NCBI RefSeq assembly: GCF_003031585.1
Contig: NZ_PWAA01000053.1
Span: 124,001-188,000, forward strand
Length of the DNA stretch: 64,000 nt
Reading direction: 5' to 3'
DNA from: Thalassobius sp. I31.1
GTDB taxonomy: Bacteria; Pseudomonadota; Alphaproteobacteria; Rhodobacterales; Rhodobacteraceae
Every line of letters begins with the position of its first letter. Position 1 is the stretch's first letter. A program made the translations under genes and the position numbers. The notes beneath the pieces are model-generated. The model was not told where the DNA came from and ran no database searches. It was given only the letters and a program-made list of their open reading frames with translations. Below, piece after piece: positions 45,278 through 54,290 of the stretch.

Positions 45278-46039
45278 ATGACAAAAATCGACATCAACGC
45301 AGACCTTGGTGAAAGCTTCGGGCCCTGGCAGATGGGCAGCGATGCTGAGATGATGGATGTGATCACTAGCGCAAACATCGCGTGTGGCGGACATGCGGGT
45401 GATCCGTCGGTGATGTTGCAATCCGTTGAAATGGCGAAGGCGAAAGGCGTTTCTATCGGGGCGCATCCGGGCTTTGAGGATAAAGAAGGCTTCGGTCGTC
45501 GTCGCCTGCCGTTGACAGTGGAAGAGGTCGAACGGCTTGTTGCCTATCAGACCGGTGCGCTGTGTGGTGTGGCCGCGCTTGCCGGTGCAGATGTGGACTA
45601 TGTCAAAGCCCATGGCGCGCTGGCTAACTGGGGCGCTGAAAATGCCGATATCGCGGGGGCTATCGTGCGTGCGACCCGCGCTGTTCTGGGCGAAGACGCC
45701 GTTCTGTTGACCATTTCCGGGACGCAGCTGGAACGTGTTGCACGTGAAAATGGCGTAAAATATTGTTCAGAAATTTTTGCAGATCGTGGCTATCAGCCAA
45801 ATGGTCTGCTGGTTCCGCGCGATCAGCCCGGCGCAATGATCCATGATGCGGATGAGGCGACGGCGCGCCTGGTGGAATTTGTGCAGACCGGAAAGATGCC
45901 GACGGTGGGCGGTGATCCGATTGCTCTGGAGGCTGGTTCAATCTGTGTGCATGGGGATGGCCCAACTGCGGTGGAACTGGCGAAGGATCTGCGTAAAGGG
46001 CTTGAGATCGCAGGCGTGAAGATCGGGGCTTTCGCATGA
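45278..46039 (+). CDS. pxpA: 5-oxoprolinase subunit PxpA
   Basis: LamB/YcsF-family subunit of the ATP-dependent 5-oxoproline hydrolase. 253 residues from ATG 45278. Seen: TKIDINADLGESFGPWQMG at the N-terminus, ANIACGGHAGDPSVM, GAHPGFEDKEGFGRR and YVKAHGALANWG, all strongly conserved. Stop overlaps the pxpB start by four bases. PxpABC recycles 5-oxoproline to glutamate. Confidence 0.94.
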   Translation: MTKIDINADLGESFGPWQMGSDAEMMDVITSANIACGGHAGDPSVMLQSVEMAKAKGVSIGAHPGFEDKEGFGRRRLPLTVEEVERLVAYQTGALCGVAALAGADVDYVKAHGALANWGAENADIAGAIVRATRAVLGEDAVLLTISGTQLERVARENGVKYCSEIFADRGYQPNGLLVPRDQPGAMIHDADEATARLVEFVQTGKMPTVGGDPIALEAGSICVHGDGPTAVELAKDLRKGLEIAGVKIGAFA

Positions 46040-46713
46040 TTGCACCTCAGTTTCAGCCTGTGGGCGACAGTGGTGTGATGATCCGCTTTGGCGATGAGAT
46101 CACCGATGAAATCCATGCAGGCGTGCTGGCGATGGACCAGGCAATCACTGCCGCTGAATTGCCTGGGGTGCGTGAACTGGTGCCGTCCTTCACCGGACTT
46201 CTGGTGGTCTATGATCCGCTGGAAACAGAATATCAGACCCTAATTCGGGGCATTTCAGGGCTGTCGGCCAAAAGTGGTACAAGCCGTGAGGCCCGGGAAT
46301 GGGTGCTTCCGACCTGTTATGAAAGTGACTTAGCACCGGATCTGCAAGCGGTGTGCGATCAGACGGGCCTGTCGTCTGATGCTGTGATCAACGCCCATAC
46401 CTCTGCCAGCTACAAGCTGTTCATGTACGGATTTGCGCCAGGCTATGGTTACCTGGGTGGCACACCGGAAAGCATTCAACTGCCTCGCAAAACAGCCCCT
46501 GTACGCGATATTCCCAAAGGCGCTGTGATGATCGCCGGGCCGCAGTGTATTGTCACAACCATGGTGATGCCCACCGGTTGGTGGGTGATCGGACGGACGG
46601 ATTTTGAGGTGTTTCAGCCCTTTGCAGATAACCCGTTCCCCGTTGCGGTTGGGGATACGATCCGGTTTCAGCGGCTTTCCGTGGATGATTTCATGAAAGG
46701 GCAAAAATCATGA
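46036..46713 (+). CDS. pxpB: 5-oxoprolinase subunit PxpB (KipI family)
   Basis: 225 residues with the allophanate-hydrolase subunit 1 domain: QPVGDSGVMIRFGDEIT, VPSFTGLLVVYDPL, and FMYGFAPGYGYLGGTPESIQ with PRKTAPVRDIPKGAVMIAG. Overlaps pxpA and pxpC by four bases each, so the three subunits are made together. Confidence 0.94.
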   Translation: MIAPQFQPVGDSGVMIRFGDEITDEIHAGVLAMDQAITAAELPGVRELVPSFTGLLVVYDPLETEYQTLIRGISGLSAKSGTSREAREWVLPTCYESDLAPDLQAVCDQTGLSSDAVINAHTSASYKLFMYGFAPGYGYLGGTPESIQLPRKTAPVRDIPKGAVMIAGPQCIVTTMVMPTGWWVIGRTDFEVFQPFADNPFPVAVGDTIRFQRLSVDDFMKGQKS

Positions 46714-47720
46714 GCCTCGAAGTGAAATTCGCCGGCCCCCTGTGTTCCCTGCAGGACAGTGGGCGCATAGGGTTTCTGCGATACGGTGTGACCGAAAGTG
46801 GCCCGATGGATCGCCAGGCCTTCCGCATTCTTGCGGAAATGCTTGAGACGGAAGAGGAATTTAACGCGATTGAGGTCTCGCTTGCGGGCATGGTTATTCA
46901 GGCTGAACAGACCCTAACGCTGGGGTTTTGCGGGGGTGAGTTCGCTTTGTCGATAGATGGCGAAGCCCTTCCACCCTGGGGTGTCTTTACCTTGCCTGCC
47001 GGGAAAATCCTGACAATCCGCGCTGGTGAAAGTGGCAGCTGGGGCTATCTGTCCTGCCTGGGTGGGTTTGCGACCGATGCCTGGCTGGACAGCACATCGT
47101 CACATCTGCCTTCTGGCCTTTGTGGTGGATATTTGCAGGCGGGCGATGTGCTTGTACCTGGGGCCACATCTTTGCGCGAGGATCTGAACTGTGCCCTGCC
47201 AATCCCGGATTTCAGCAGGTTTACCGGCAGCGCCCGCATTGTGCCCGGCCCGCAGGATCACCTGTTCCCGGATGGTGCAAAGCAGGCTCTGTTTCAGGGG
47301 GGGTTCACCGTAACGCGCGAATTTGACCGTATGGGAATGCGACTGTCAGGTGCGTCTCTGGCCCCTGAAGATGCGCTGTCAATTCCATCAGAAGCTATCA
47401 TTCGCGGATCGCTTCAGGTGCCCGGGCATGGTGACCCGATTGTCCTGCTGGCGGATCATCAGACGACCGGCGGCTATCCCAAGATTGCCACGATGATCAC
47501 CTGTGATCAGGATACAACCGCCCAGGCCCGTGCCGGGGATGTGGTGCGTTTCACAGCAGTCAGCGCAGAAGAGGGCACGCAGGCCACCCGCGAACGCGCG
47601 CAGCAGGTGGCAAACTGGATTGCGGAAATTCCGTCCCATCGCGGCAGCCTTGCGGATAAGTTAAACCGGGTGAACCTGATCAGCGGCATTGTCGGCCCCG
47701 ACGGAACGCCGCATCATTAA
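46710..47720 (+). CDS. pxpC: 5-oxoprolinase subunit PxpC (KipA family)
   Basis: 336 residues, allophanate-hydrolase subunit 2 domain: LCSLQDSGRIGFLRYGVTES with GPMDRQAFRI, FCGGEFALSIDG, and the C-terminal GDPIVLLADHQTTGGYPKIA. Complete. Last gene of pxpABC; RNase D follows after a short gap with an inverted repeat. Confidence 0.94.
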   Translation: MSLEVKFAGPLCSLQDSGRIGFLRYGVTESGPMDRQAFRILAEMLETEEEFNAIEVSLAGMVIQAEQTLTLGFCGGEFALSIDGEALPPWGVFTLPAGKILTIRAGESGSWGYLSCLGGFATDAWLDSTSSHLPSGLCGGYLQAGDVLVPGATSLREDLNCALPIPDFSRFTGSARIVPGPQDHLFPDGAKQALFQGGFTVTREFDRMGMRLSGASLAPEDALSIPSEAIIRGSLQVPGHGDPIVLLADHQTTGGYPKIATMITCDQDTTAQARAGDVVRFTAVSAEEGTQATRERAQQVANWIAEIPSHRGSLADKLNRVNLISGIVGPDGTPHH

Positions 47721-47757
47721 GCGCCATTAACTTGAACCGTATCGCAAGACCTTCTAA

Positions 47758-47784
47758 CTGTCAGGAAACCCGCATTCCTGACAG
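47758..47784 (+). other. Inverted repeat before rnd
   Basis: CTGTCAGGAA and TTCCTGACAG type arms (47758-47767 and 47775-47784) around ACCCGCA. No T-run follows; it ends 9 bases before the rnd start, so it could act on rnd translation or end pxpABC transcription weakly. Confidence 0.4.
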
Positions 47785-47792
47785 GACACCCT

Positions 47793-48404
47793 ATGGCGAA
47801 CCACCTTTATAAAAACGATCTGCCTGACGGGCTTTCAATGGGCCCGATCGTGGCGATTGACTGTGAAACCATGGGGCTGAATCCGCATCGCGACCGTCTG
47901 TGTCTGGTGCAGATGTCTGGTGGTGACGGGAATTCACATATTGTGCAGATCGTAAAGGGCCAGACAGAGGCGCCGAACCTTTGCGCGATGCTGACCGACC
48001 CGGATGTGTTGAAACTGTTCCATTATGGCCGTTTTGACATCGCAGCCATGTATAACGCATTTGGTGCCCTGACTGCGCCGGTCTATTGCACCAAGATCGC
48101 GTCAAAACTTATCCGCACCTATACGGATCGTCATGGGCTGAAGAACCTGCTGCAGGAAATGCTGGGTGTGGATATTTCCAAGCAGCAACAGATGAGCGAT
48201 TGGGGTGCTGCGGAACTGACCAATGCGCAGCTGAATTATGCGGCTTCGGATGTTCTGCATCTGCATGCGCTGCGCGAGAAGCTGAATGATCGGCTGGAAC
48301 GTGAAGGGCGTATGGGCATTGCGCAGAACTGCTATGATTTCCTGCCAACACGTGCGCTTCTTGATCTGGCGGGCTGGCCAGATCAGGATATTTTCGCACA
48401 TTAA
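47793..48404 (+). CDS. rnd: Ribonuclease D (3'-5' exonuclease, no HRDC domain)
   Basis: 203 residues, DEDDy exonuclease: IVAIDCETMGLNPHRDRLCL (first Asp and Glu), LFHYGRFDIAAMY (Asp), and NYAASDVLHLHAL (Tyr and last Asp). It stops after the catalytic domain; E. coli RNase D (about 375 residues) adds HRDC domains. Short forms like this are common in alphaproteobacteria. Processes tRNA and other RNA 3' ends. It lies directly before the lpt genes. Confidence 0.92.
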   Translation: MANHLYKNDLPDGLSMGPIVAIDCETMGLNPHRDRLCLVQMSGGDGNSHIVQIVKGQTEAPNLCAMLTDPDVLKLFHYGRFDIAAMYNAFGALTAPVYCTKIASKLIRTYTDRHGLKNLLQEMLGVDISKQQQMSDWGAAELTNAQLNYAASDVLHLHALREKLNDRLEREGRMGIAQNCYDFLPTRALLDLAGWPDQDIFAH

Positions 48405-48483
48405 TCTGCATGTTCGGGCGGATCATTGCTGACAGTGAAAGCGGTGCTTTGCTGTCACGGGTGATCTGATAGGTTGTATAGAA

Positions 48484-49089
48484 ATGAGCAACGTCTACAC
48501 ATATTCGCGTTTTATCGCCTGGGTGAAGTTTATTCTGCCCCTGGCGGCGCTTGCGCTGTTGTCGACCTTGTTCCTGTTTTCCCGGGGCAGCGGCACCGGC
48601 GGCGCAATCCCGTTTTCTGAACGCGAAATCGAAGAACGTGCGCAGACTCCGCGTGTGACTCGTCCGAATTTTACCGGTGTCATCGGTAATGGCACGGCCC
48701 TGTCTGTGCAGGCCGAAACGGCCACCCCTGATCCGGAAGATGCCGGGCGGCTGGATGCGGAAGGGCTGCAGGCGTCAATTGAGACGCCGGGGGGAACACG
48801 GTTTGAAATTGTGTCTGATAGTGGGCAGATGAACAATGCGGATCAGATGTTTTCCCTGTCCGGTGATGTGCGTATTGAGAGTTCCGAAGGCATGCAGATG
48901 ACAACGTCTGAAATTGAAACCGCGCTGGATGGTTCGATCCTGACGGCGCCGGGTGCTGTATCGGTGACGGGACGTTTCGGAAGCTTTGATGCAGATTCAA
49001 TGCTGCTGGAACTGGCAGAACCTGACAGCAATACCTATGTTCTTGTTTTCAAGGGCGGGGTGAAGCTGGTATACACGCCGGTGAACTGA
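48484..49089 (+). CDS. lptC: LPS export protein LptC
   Basis: 201 residues, bitopic inner-membrane protein: one N-terminal helix (FIALVKFILPLAAL type, about 12-30) and a periplasmic beta-jellyroll (VISNGTA-like strands, FEIVSDSGQMNNADQMFSLS, GDVRIESSEGMQMTTSEI). Links LptB2FG to LptA. The adjacent lptA and lptB make the call secure despite low sequence conservation. Confidence 0.9.
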   Translation: MSNVYTYSRFIAWVKFILPLAALALLSTLFLFSRGSGTGGAIPFSEREIEERAQTPRVTRPNFTGVIGNGTALSVQAETATPDPEDAGRLDAEGLQASIETPGGTRFEIVSDSGQMNNADQMFSLSGDVRIESSEGMQMTTSEIETALDGSILTAPGAVSVTGRFGSFDADSMLLELAEPDSNTYVLVFKGGVKLVYTPVN

Positions 49090-49098
49090 GAGGTTGGT

Positions 49099-49599
49099 AT
49101 GAAAAAATTTCTGCAGACGATTGTTCTAAGCGCTTCTGTTGTTGGCTTTTCCGGCGCTGCTTTTGGGCAGGCCCAGGTTGCATTTGGCGGCCTGCAACAT
49201 GATGCCAGCCTGCCTGTGGAAGTCACCGCAGATCAGCTTCAGGTGAACCAGCAAGATGGCAGTGCTGTTTTTCAGGGCAATGTGGTGATTGGCCAGGGCA
49301 CTATGCGCCTGTCCGCCGGTCGTGTGCGTGTGGAATATCAGACAGGCGCAAATACCACCGGTGAAATTTCACGGCTTCATGCGACCAATGGTGTGGTTCT
49401 GACCAATGGGGCCGAAGCCGCCGAAGCAACCTCTGCGATTTATACAATCGGATCTGGTCAGATCGTCATGCAGGGTGGTGTGATCCTGACCCAGGGTGAT
49501 AATGCGCTGGGCGCCAATCAGATGACGGTAAATCTGGGCACTGGGCAGGCAGAACTGTCGGGCCGCGTGCATACGATTTTGCAGACCGGGGGCAACTGA
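49099..49599 (+). CDS. lptA: LPS transport periplasmic protein LptA
   Basis: 166 residues: signal peptide (FLQTIVLSASVVGFSGAAFG) and an OstA/LptA jellyroll: LPVEVTADQLQVNQQDGSAV, FQGNVVIGQGTMRLSAGRV, ATNGVVLTNGAEAAEATSAI. Forms the periplasmic bridge for LPS. Its last base overlaps the lptB start. Confidence 0.93.
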   Translation: MKKFLQTIVLSASVVGFSGAAFGQAQVAFGGLQHDASLPVEVTADQLQVNQQDGSAVFQGNVVIGQGTMRLSAGRVRVEYQTGANTTGEISRLHATNGVVLTNGAEAAEATSAIYTIGSGQIVMQGGVILTQGDNALGANQMTVNLGTGQAELSGRVHTILQTGGN

Positions 49600-50357
49600 T
49601 GGCTGCACCGGATCTGAAAGTAACCGAAGGCAGCAGCGGTCTGTCGATTCGCAATCTGCGCAAAAGCTATCGTAAACGCGTGGTGATCCGTGATGTTTCG
49701 ATGGAATTGTCCCGTGGCGAAGTCGTTGCTTTGCTTGGGCCGAATGGGTCTGGGAAAACGACCTGTTTCTATTCCATCGCCGGTCTTGTGAACGCCGAAG
49801 GCGGCCAGGTTGTGATTGATGGCACCGATGCCACGACATTGCCGATGTATCGCCGGGCGCGTCTGGGGATCGGGTATTTGCCGCAGGAAATGTCGATTTT
49901 CCGTGGTATGAGCGTGGAAGACAACATTCTGTCGATCCTGGAAATTTCCATTAAAGACCGCCGTAAGCGTATGGAAAAACTGGAAGAACTTCTGTCCGAA
50001 TTTTCCATTGAACACCTGCGCCGCGCGCCTGCGCTGGCGCTTTCCGGTGGTGAACGCCGTCGTGCGGAAATTGCGCGTTGCCTGGCCTCTGGTCCGAAGT
50101 ATGTTCTGCTGGATGAACCCTATGCCGGTGTTGATCCGATTGCTGTGGGTGAAATCAGAAACCTCGTGGCTGATCTGAAATCGCGCGGCATTGGTGTGCT
50201 GATTACGGATCACAATGTGCGCGAAACACTGGAAATTGTGGACCGGGCCTATATTCTGCATGACGGTAAAGTGTTGATGAGTGGGACGGCAGATGAAGTC
50301 GTGCAGGATGAAAATGTGCGTAAAGTGTATCTTGGACAAAGCTTCCGTATGTCCTGA
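49599..50357 (+). CDS. lptB: LPS export ABC transporter ATPase LptB
   Basis: 252 residues. Walker A GPNGSGKTTCFYSIAG, Q-loop LGIGYLPQEMSIFRGM, signature LSGGERRRAEIARCLA, Walker B YVLLDEPYAGVDPI and H-loop LITDHNVRETL. Powers LPS extraction with LptFG, which are not in this window. Directly followed by rpoN. Confidence 0.96.
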   Translation: MAAPDLKVTEGSSGLSIRNLRKSYRKRVVIRDVSMELSRGEVVALLGPNGSGKTTCFYSIAGLVNAEGGQVVIDGTDATTLPMYRRARLGIGYLPQEMSIFRGMSVEDNILSILEISIKDRRKRMEKLEELLSEFSIEHLRRAPALALSGGERRRAEIARCLASGPKYVLLDEPYAGVDPIAVGEIRNLVADLKSRGIGVLITDHNVRETLEIVDRAYILHDGKVLMSGTADEVVQDENVRKVYLGQSFRMS

Positions 50358-50378
50358 TCTTTGTCGCAGGGCGACGGT

Positions 50379-51662
50379 ATGGTAAATCCATCCACGCCCC
50401 GCACACAGCTTTCAACCTCTCAGCGACAGACCCTGTCAGCGGGCCTTACCTATTCCCTGGGCATCTTATCTCTGAGCAGTGTAGATCTTGCACGTCGTAT
50501 CAGTGAGGAGGCAGCGGAAAATCCCCTGTTGCGGGTGCGTGGTGGCAGCCGGGTCAATCCGATGGAATTGTCAGAGACGCTGGAAAGCCGGATTTCACTG
50601 TCAGAGCATCTGCACAGGCAATTGATGGCGAACAACCCGCCAGGCCGTAAACGAGACATCGCGCAATATCTGATCGGTGATCTGACGGAAGAAGGTTATA
50701 TTCGCAGTTCAGTGGCAGAACTCACCGGCGAATTACGCTGTTCTTCCGCTGAGGTCGATCATGCCGTCAGATTGATCCAGCAGTGCGAACCTTCGGGTAT
50801 TGGTGCGCGGAACCTGGCGGAATGCATCGGAATTCAGCTGACGGATGACGGTTTGAGACAAAAGGATGTGGATGTTGTTCTGAAGCACCTTGATCTTTTT
50901 GCGACGGAGAACTGGGGAAAACTTCGTAAAGTCAGTGGGATGGGGGAAGAGCTTGCCCGTTCTATCGCTGTGAAAATCCGGGGGCTTTCGCCTTACCCGG
51001 CAGAACAGTTCCGGCCATTGGCAGAAGAAGTGCTTCCCGATGTTTGTATCAGGAAAGCCGACAGCGACGAAATCATCGCCTATCTTTGCAGGGATGTAAT
51101 GCCTGAGCTGAGTCTGGAAGAAGACCTTATGCGTCGGGCGATGAAGGATGAGGCTGCGCAGGATTATATCCGGGAATGCCGGCGGCGCGCAGATGCCTTG
51201 ATACGTGCGGTTAACTTTCGCGGTAAAACATTGCTTCAGATCGCGCACCTGCTTGTCGAAGTGCAGCGGTCCTTCTTTATGGGCGACGTGAGCGAACTGA
51301 AGCCCGTGACCCGCGTTGATATCGCCCGAAAGCTAAAGGTGCATCCTTCGACTGTCGCCCGGGCGGTTGCAGGAAAGTTTGCACAGGTGAACGGGGTCAT
51401 GTACCCGCTGTCTGTTTTCTTTCAGCGTTCGGTGCAAAGTGGCGATGGGGAAACTACGTCTGCCTATACGGTTCAGCACAAGCTTAAGGCTATGATTGCT
51501 GCGGAAAATAAGGACAATCCGCTTTCGGATTTAGAAATTGTTGATCAATTATTGCAGGAAGGCGTTGACATTGCACGTCGAACTGTCGCCAAATACAGGG
51601 GATGTCTGAAGATTCCTACATCGTACGACCGGAAACGGAAGTACCTTTCCCAGCGGCCCTGA
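50379..51662 (+). CDS. rpoN: RNA polymerase sigma-54 factor
   Basis: 427 residues from ATG 50379. N-terminal activator-interaction region (SQRQTLSAGLTYSLGILSLS) with fewer glutamines than usual, core-binding domain (about 60-300), the HTH VTRVDIARKLKVHPSTVARA and the RpoN box ARRTVAKYRG. In the canonical box the last residue is Glu; here it is Gly. Controls nitrogen and other genes with bacterial enhancer-binding proteins. lptB-rpoN-hpf-ptsN is a usual order. Confidence 0.93.
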   Translation: MVNPSTPRTQLSTSQRQTLSAGLTYSLGILSLSSVDLARRISEEAAENPLLRVRGGSRVNPMELSETLESRISLSEHLHRQLMANNPPGRKRDIAQYLIGDLTEEGYIRSSVAELTGELRCSSAEVDHAVRLIQQCEPSGIGARNLAECIGIQLTDDGLRQKDVDVVLKHLDLFATENWGKLRKVSGMGEELARSIAVKIRGLSPYPAEQFRPLAEEVLPDVCIRKADSDEIIAYLCRDVMPELSLEEDLMRRAMKDEAAQDYIRECRRRADALIRAVNFRGKTLLQIAHLLVEVQRSFFMGDVSELKPVTRVDIARKLKVHPSTVARAVAGKFAQVNGVMYPLSVFFQRSVQSGDGETTSAYTVQHKLKAMIAAENKDNPLSDLEIVDQLLQEGVDIARRTVAKYRGCLKIPTSYDRKRKYLSQRP

Positions 51663-51785
51663 ACCTTAGTCAGGCTTGGCGACCGCCCGGAAAAACACAA
51701 CCCAAACAGATTAGTCATTTTCTGAACCAGATCCGTTTGGCTGTGGGGAACGCAGCATCCGTATACTTAAACTTCAGGAGGTTAC

Positions 51786-52352
51786 ATGCGGTACCAGATC
51801 ACTGGAAAGCAAATTGATATTGGTGAAGCACTTCAGGTGCACGTGAAAGACGGATTGGGCGTTGTCGTCGATAAATATGCTGAACGACCGACAGATGCAC
51901 AGGTGGTTTTCTCGCGCAATGCCCATGAATACGTCTGTGAAGCAACTGTTCACCTTTCCACAGGACTGACCGCCCAGGCAAAGGCACATGCCACAGAAAT
52001 CTACGCAGCCTTCGATTCTTGCTGTGATAAAATGGAAAAACAGCTGCGTCGATACAAGCGCAGGTTGAAGAATCACCATAATGAACGGGCGCAGCCTGTT
52101 GAACATTTTGGCGCTTCCTCGTATATCCTTGCCGGAGGAGATGACACAGACGCGGACGAGCCCGAAACTCTGCAGCCGATGATCATCGCCGAAATGGAAA
52201 CAAAAATACCATCTCTGTCAGTTGGCGAAGCGGTGATGCAGATGGAACTGGCTGGTGCTCCGGCGCTGGTATTTCGTAATGAAGGACATGACGGCGTAAA
52301 TGTTGTCTACCGGCGCGATGACGGAAACATCGGCTGGATCGATCCGAAATAA
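51786..52352 (+). CDS. hpf: Ribosome hibernation-promoting factor, long form
   Basis: 188 residues: N-terminal RaiA/YfiA fold (YQITGKQIDIGEALQVHVKD, VVFSRNAHEYVCEATVHLST) and C-terminal dimerisation domain (SVGEAVMQMELAGAPALVF, GVNVVYRRDDGNIGWIDP). Pairs ribosomes into 100S dimers in stationary phase. AGGAGG lies six bases before the ATG, a strong start. Cotranscribed with ptsN. Confidence 0.95.
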   Translation: MRYQITGKQIDIGEALQVHVKDGLGVVVDKYAERPTDAQVVFSRNAHEYVCEATVHLSTGLTAQAKAHATEIYAAFDSCCDKMEKQLRRYKRRLKNHHNERAQPVEHFGASSYILAGGDDTDADEPETLQPMIIAEMETKIPSLSVGEAVMQMELAGAPALVFRNEGHDGVNVVYRRDDGNIGWIDPK

Positions 52353-52391
52353 AAGGCAGGGGCTGTTACAGGCCTGTGATCAGGTAGCACG

Positions 52392-52856
52392 ATGGATTTT
52401 ACAACAATTCTTAAGCCCGATGCCATCAAGGTGATCGGAAGTGCGACCAGCAAAAAACGCCTCTTCCAGTCTTTGGGAGAGGTTGCCTCTGATGCCTATG
52501 GAATCCCCGTATCGCGCGCGATGGAAGCTTTGCAGGAACGTGAAAACCTTGGTCCGACCGGTGTTGGTAAAGGTGTTGCCCTGCCGCATGCACGTCTGAG
52601 CGGGCTGACCGGTGTTTCAACCGTTTTTCTGCGCGCAGAAGCACCGTTGGATTTTGGTTCTGTTGATCGTCAGCCGGTTGATCTGTTCTTTGCACTTTTT
52701 GCGCCGGAAGACGCAGGTGTTGAACATCTGAAAGCGCTTGCGCTGGTGTCCCGCACAATGCGGGATCCCGGGATTTGTGCAAAACTACGCGCAAACACAG
52801 GTCCGGCGACGCTTTATACGATCCTGACAGAAGAGCTGCCCAGTCAGGCGGCCTGA
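52392..52856 (+). CDS. ptsN: Nitrogen-regulatory PTS protein EIIA(Ntr)
   Basis: 154 residues, PTS IIA mannitol/fructose-like fold. The phosphorylated His lies in GKGVALPHARLSG. Also seen: ERENLGPTGVGKGV and LFFALFAPEDAGVEHL. Signals through the nitrogen PTS to potassium uptake and sigma-54-linked processes. Converges on the sulfotransferase operon with a six-base gap. Confidence 0.94.
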   Translation: MDFTTILKPDAIKVIGSATSKKRLFQSLGEVASDAYGIPVSRAMEALQERENLGPTGVGKGVALPHARLSGLTGVSTVFLRAEAPLDFGSVDRQPVDLFFALFAPEDAGVEHLKALALVSRTMRDPGICAKLRANTGPATLYTILTEELPSQAA

Positions 52857-52862
52857 CCCGGT

Positions 52863-54290
52863 TCAGGCCTGTTTGTTCCAGCGATCCCAGCGTGGAAAAC
52901 CGAAATTGATATAATCTTTTTTGTAGCAGGCCTTCACGGCGCTTTCGACTTTGCCGTTGTAAACATCAGCCAGAGAAAAAGGATGATCGGCTTCGGTATG
53001 GATGGCTGTGTTTTCGGCTGTACCAAAAACGACTTTCATCCCTTCAGTTAAACGGTTGCTGCGCAGGATGTGATCCGGGAAGGCGAAACTGCTGATGCCT
53101 TCCAGCAATGATGTCTGGCTGGCCCAGGTGTTTTCCGCATGCAAGGCGGTCTGACCCGTCAGATTGTTGTGCACAAAATCCATGAACGCGATAAATGCTG
53201 TGCGATGCTGGTCGATGTCCCAGCCTGTGCCTGGCGCGCCGACGGGGATTGGCAGATCAAACTGACGACGTAACAGATCCCGGGTTTCGGTGAATGTGTC
53301 AGGCCCGATATTCAGGATATGCCGGCAGAATGTGGTATGGGCCCGTTCAACAGGATGAGACACCACAGTAAAGCTGATGTGCCCCGGATGATCTTTCTTC
53401 CATTCGCGCAGGGTTTTCTGATTGTACCTCTGGGCAAGCGGAAGGTCAGGGCAATTCTGCGCCATCATATTTTCAATTGGCGCATGTTCCATGCCACGCA
53501 GGGGCATATAGAGAAGCGCAGGTTCATCGGTGGTCACGCAAGAGGGCACATTCGCACCGCGGGAGGGTTCATAGCCGGGCAGTTCGGAAAGCTCAAAGAA
53601 ATCGGACCGCGCCAGGGCCTGTTCCATTTCATCAAAGTTCAGAACTTTTTCGCTCAGATGGCCGGGGTTTTGTTTTTTGATGTTGATCTGGATCTGTTCC
53701 TGTTGGCTGTCAACGCCCAGGAACCGGGCAAGCCCGTTGATGATCTCAGGGTTCTGAAGATCGGTATAGCTGACGTAGAACCCTGTCTGACCTGAGATCT
53801 GCAGTTGCTGCTGGATCCGGGCGCGGAAATTGCGCTGTGCCGCAAGCATCTTTTCAAACTCAACGGCATCAAATGAAATCTGCGCAGATTTGCGTTTGCT
53901 GTGGTTGGTCAGCTTCCACTGATCAGTTTCCCGGGCGATTTTCCAGGACACATAGCTTTCCACCGGGTTACGCGACAAAATGATCTTGGCGCAGGCCGGG
54001 TCGGTCAGGCAGTGATCGGCTGCGCGCATGTCATGATTGTGAAACAGGCGAAACCCGCCAATGCCGTTTGATTTATTCTTGATTGTGCGGATAAGCCTGA
54101 TCGGGTTCTGATCACGTTCCTGCGCGGTAATCCCCAACAGATCATCCTTTTTCGGGTAACCGATAAACGCCGGATTGAAGGCTTCGCCATGGCACTGAAT
54201 GCCGTCAAAGCTGTTCAGGCTGGCTTCCAGCAGATTAGATCCCGTGCGCATTTCAGCGAAAATTACGAAGTAGTTAAATGCTTTGGTCAT
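52863..54290 (-). CDS. Two-part sulfotransferase-family protein
   Basis: 475 residues. N-terminal half: FVIFAEMRTGSNLLEASLNS, the PAPS 5'-phosphosulfate loop of Stf0-type sulfotransferases, and AKIILSRNPVESYVSWKIA, the 3'-phosphate site. C-terminal half (about 280-470) looks like a second, more distant sulfotransferase domain with ISFTVVSHPVERAHTTFCRH. Probably sulfates a cell-surface glycan. Last gene of a three-gene operon with two glycosyltransferases; start overlaps the GT14 stop (ATGA). Second-domain call tentative. Confidence 0.75.
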   Translation of the reverse strand: MTKAFNYFVIFAEMRTGSNLLEASLNSFDGIQCHGEAFNPAFIGYPKKDDLLGITAQERDQNPIRLIRTIKNKSNGIGGFRLFHNHDMRAADHCLTDPACAKIILSRNPVESYVSWKIARETDQWKLTNHSKRKSAQISFDAVEFEKMLAAQRNFRARIQQQLQISGQTGFYVSYTDLQNPEIINGLARFLGVDSQQEQIQINIKKQNPGHLSEKVLNFDEMEQALARSDFFELSELPGYEPSRGANVPSCVTTDEPALLYMPLRGMEHAPIENMMAQNCPDLPLAQRYNQKTLREWKKDHPGHISFTVVSHPVERAHTTFCRHILNIGPDTFTETRDLLRRQFDLPIPVGAPGTGWDIDQHRTAFIAFMDFVHNNLTGQTALHAENTWASQTSLLEGISSFAFPDHILRSNRLTEGMKVVFGTAENTAIHTEADHPFSLADVYNGKVESAVKACYKKDYINFGFPRWDRWNKQA

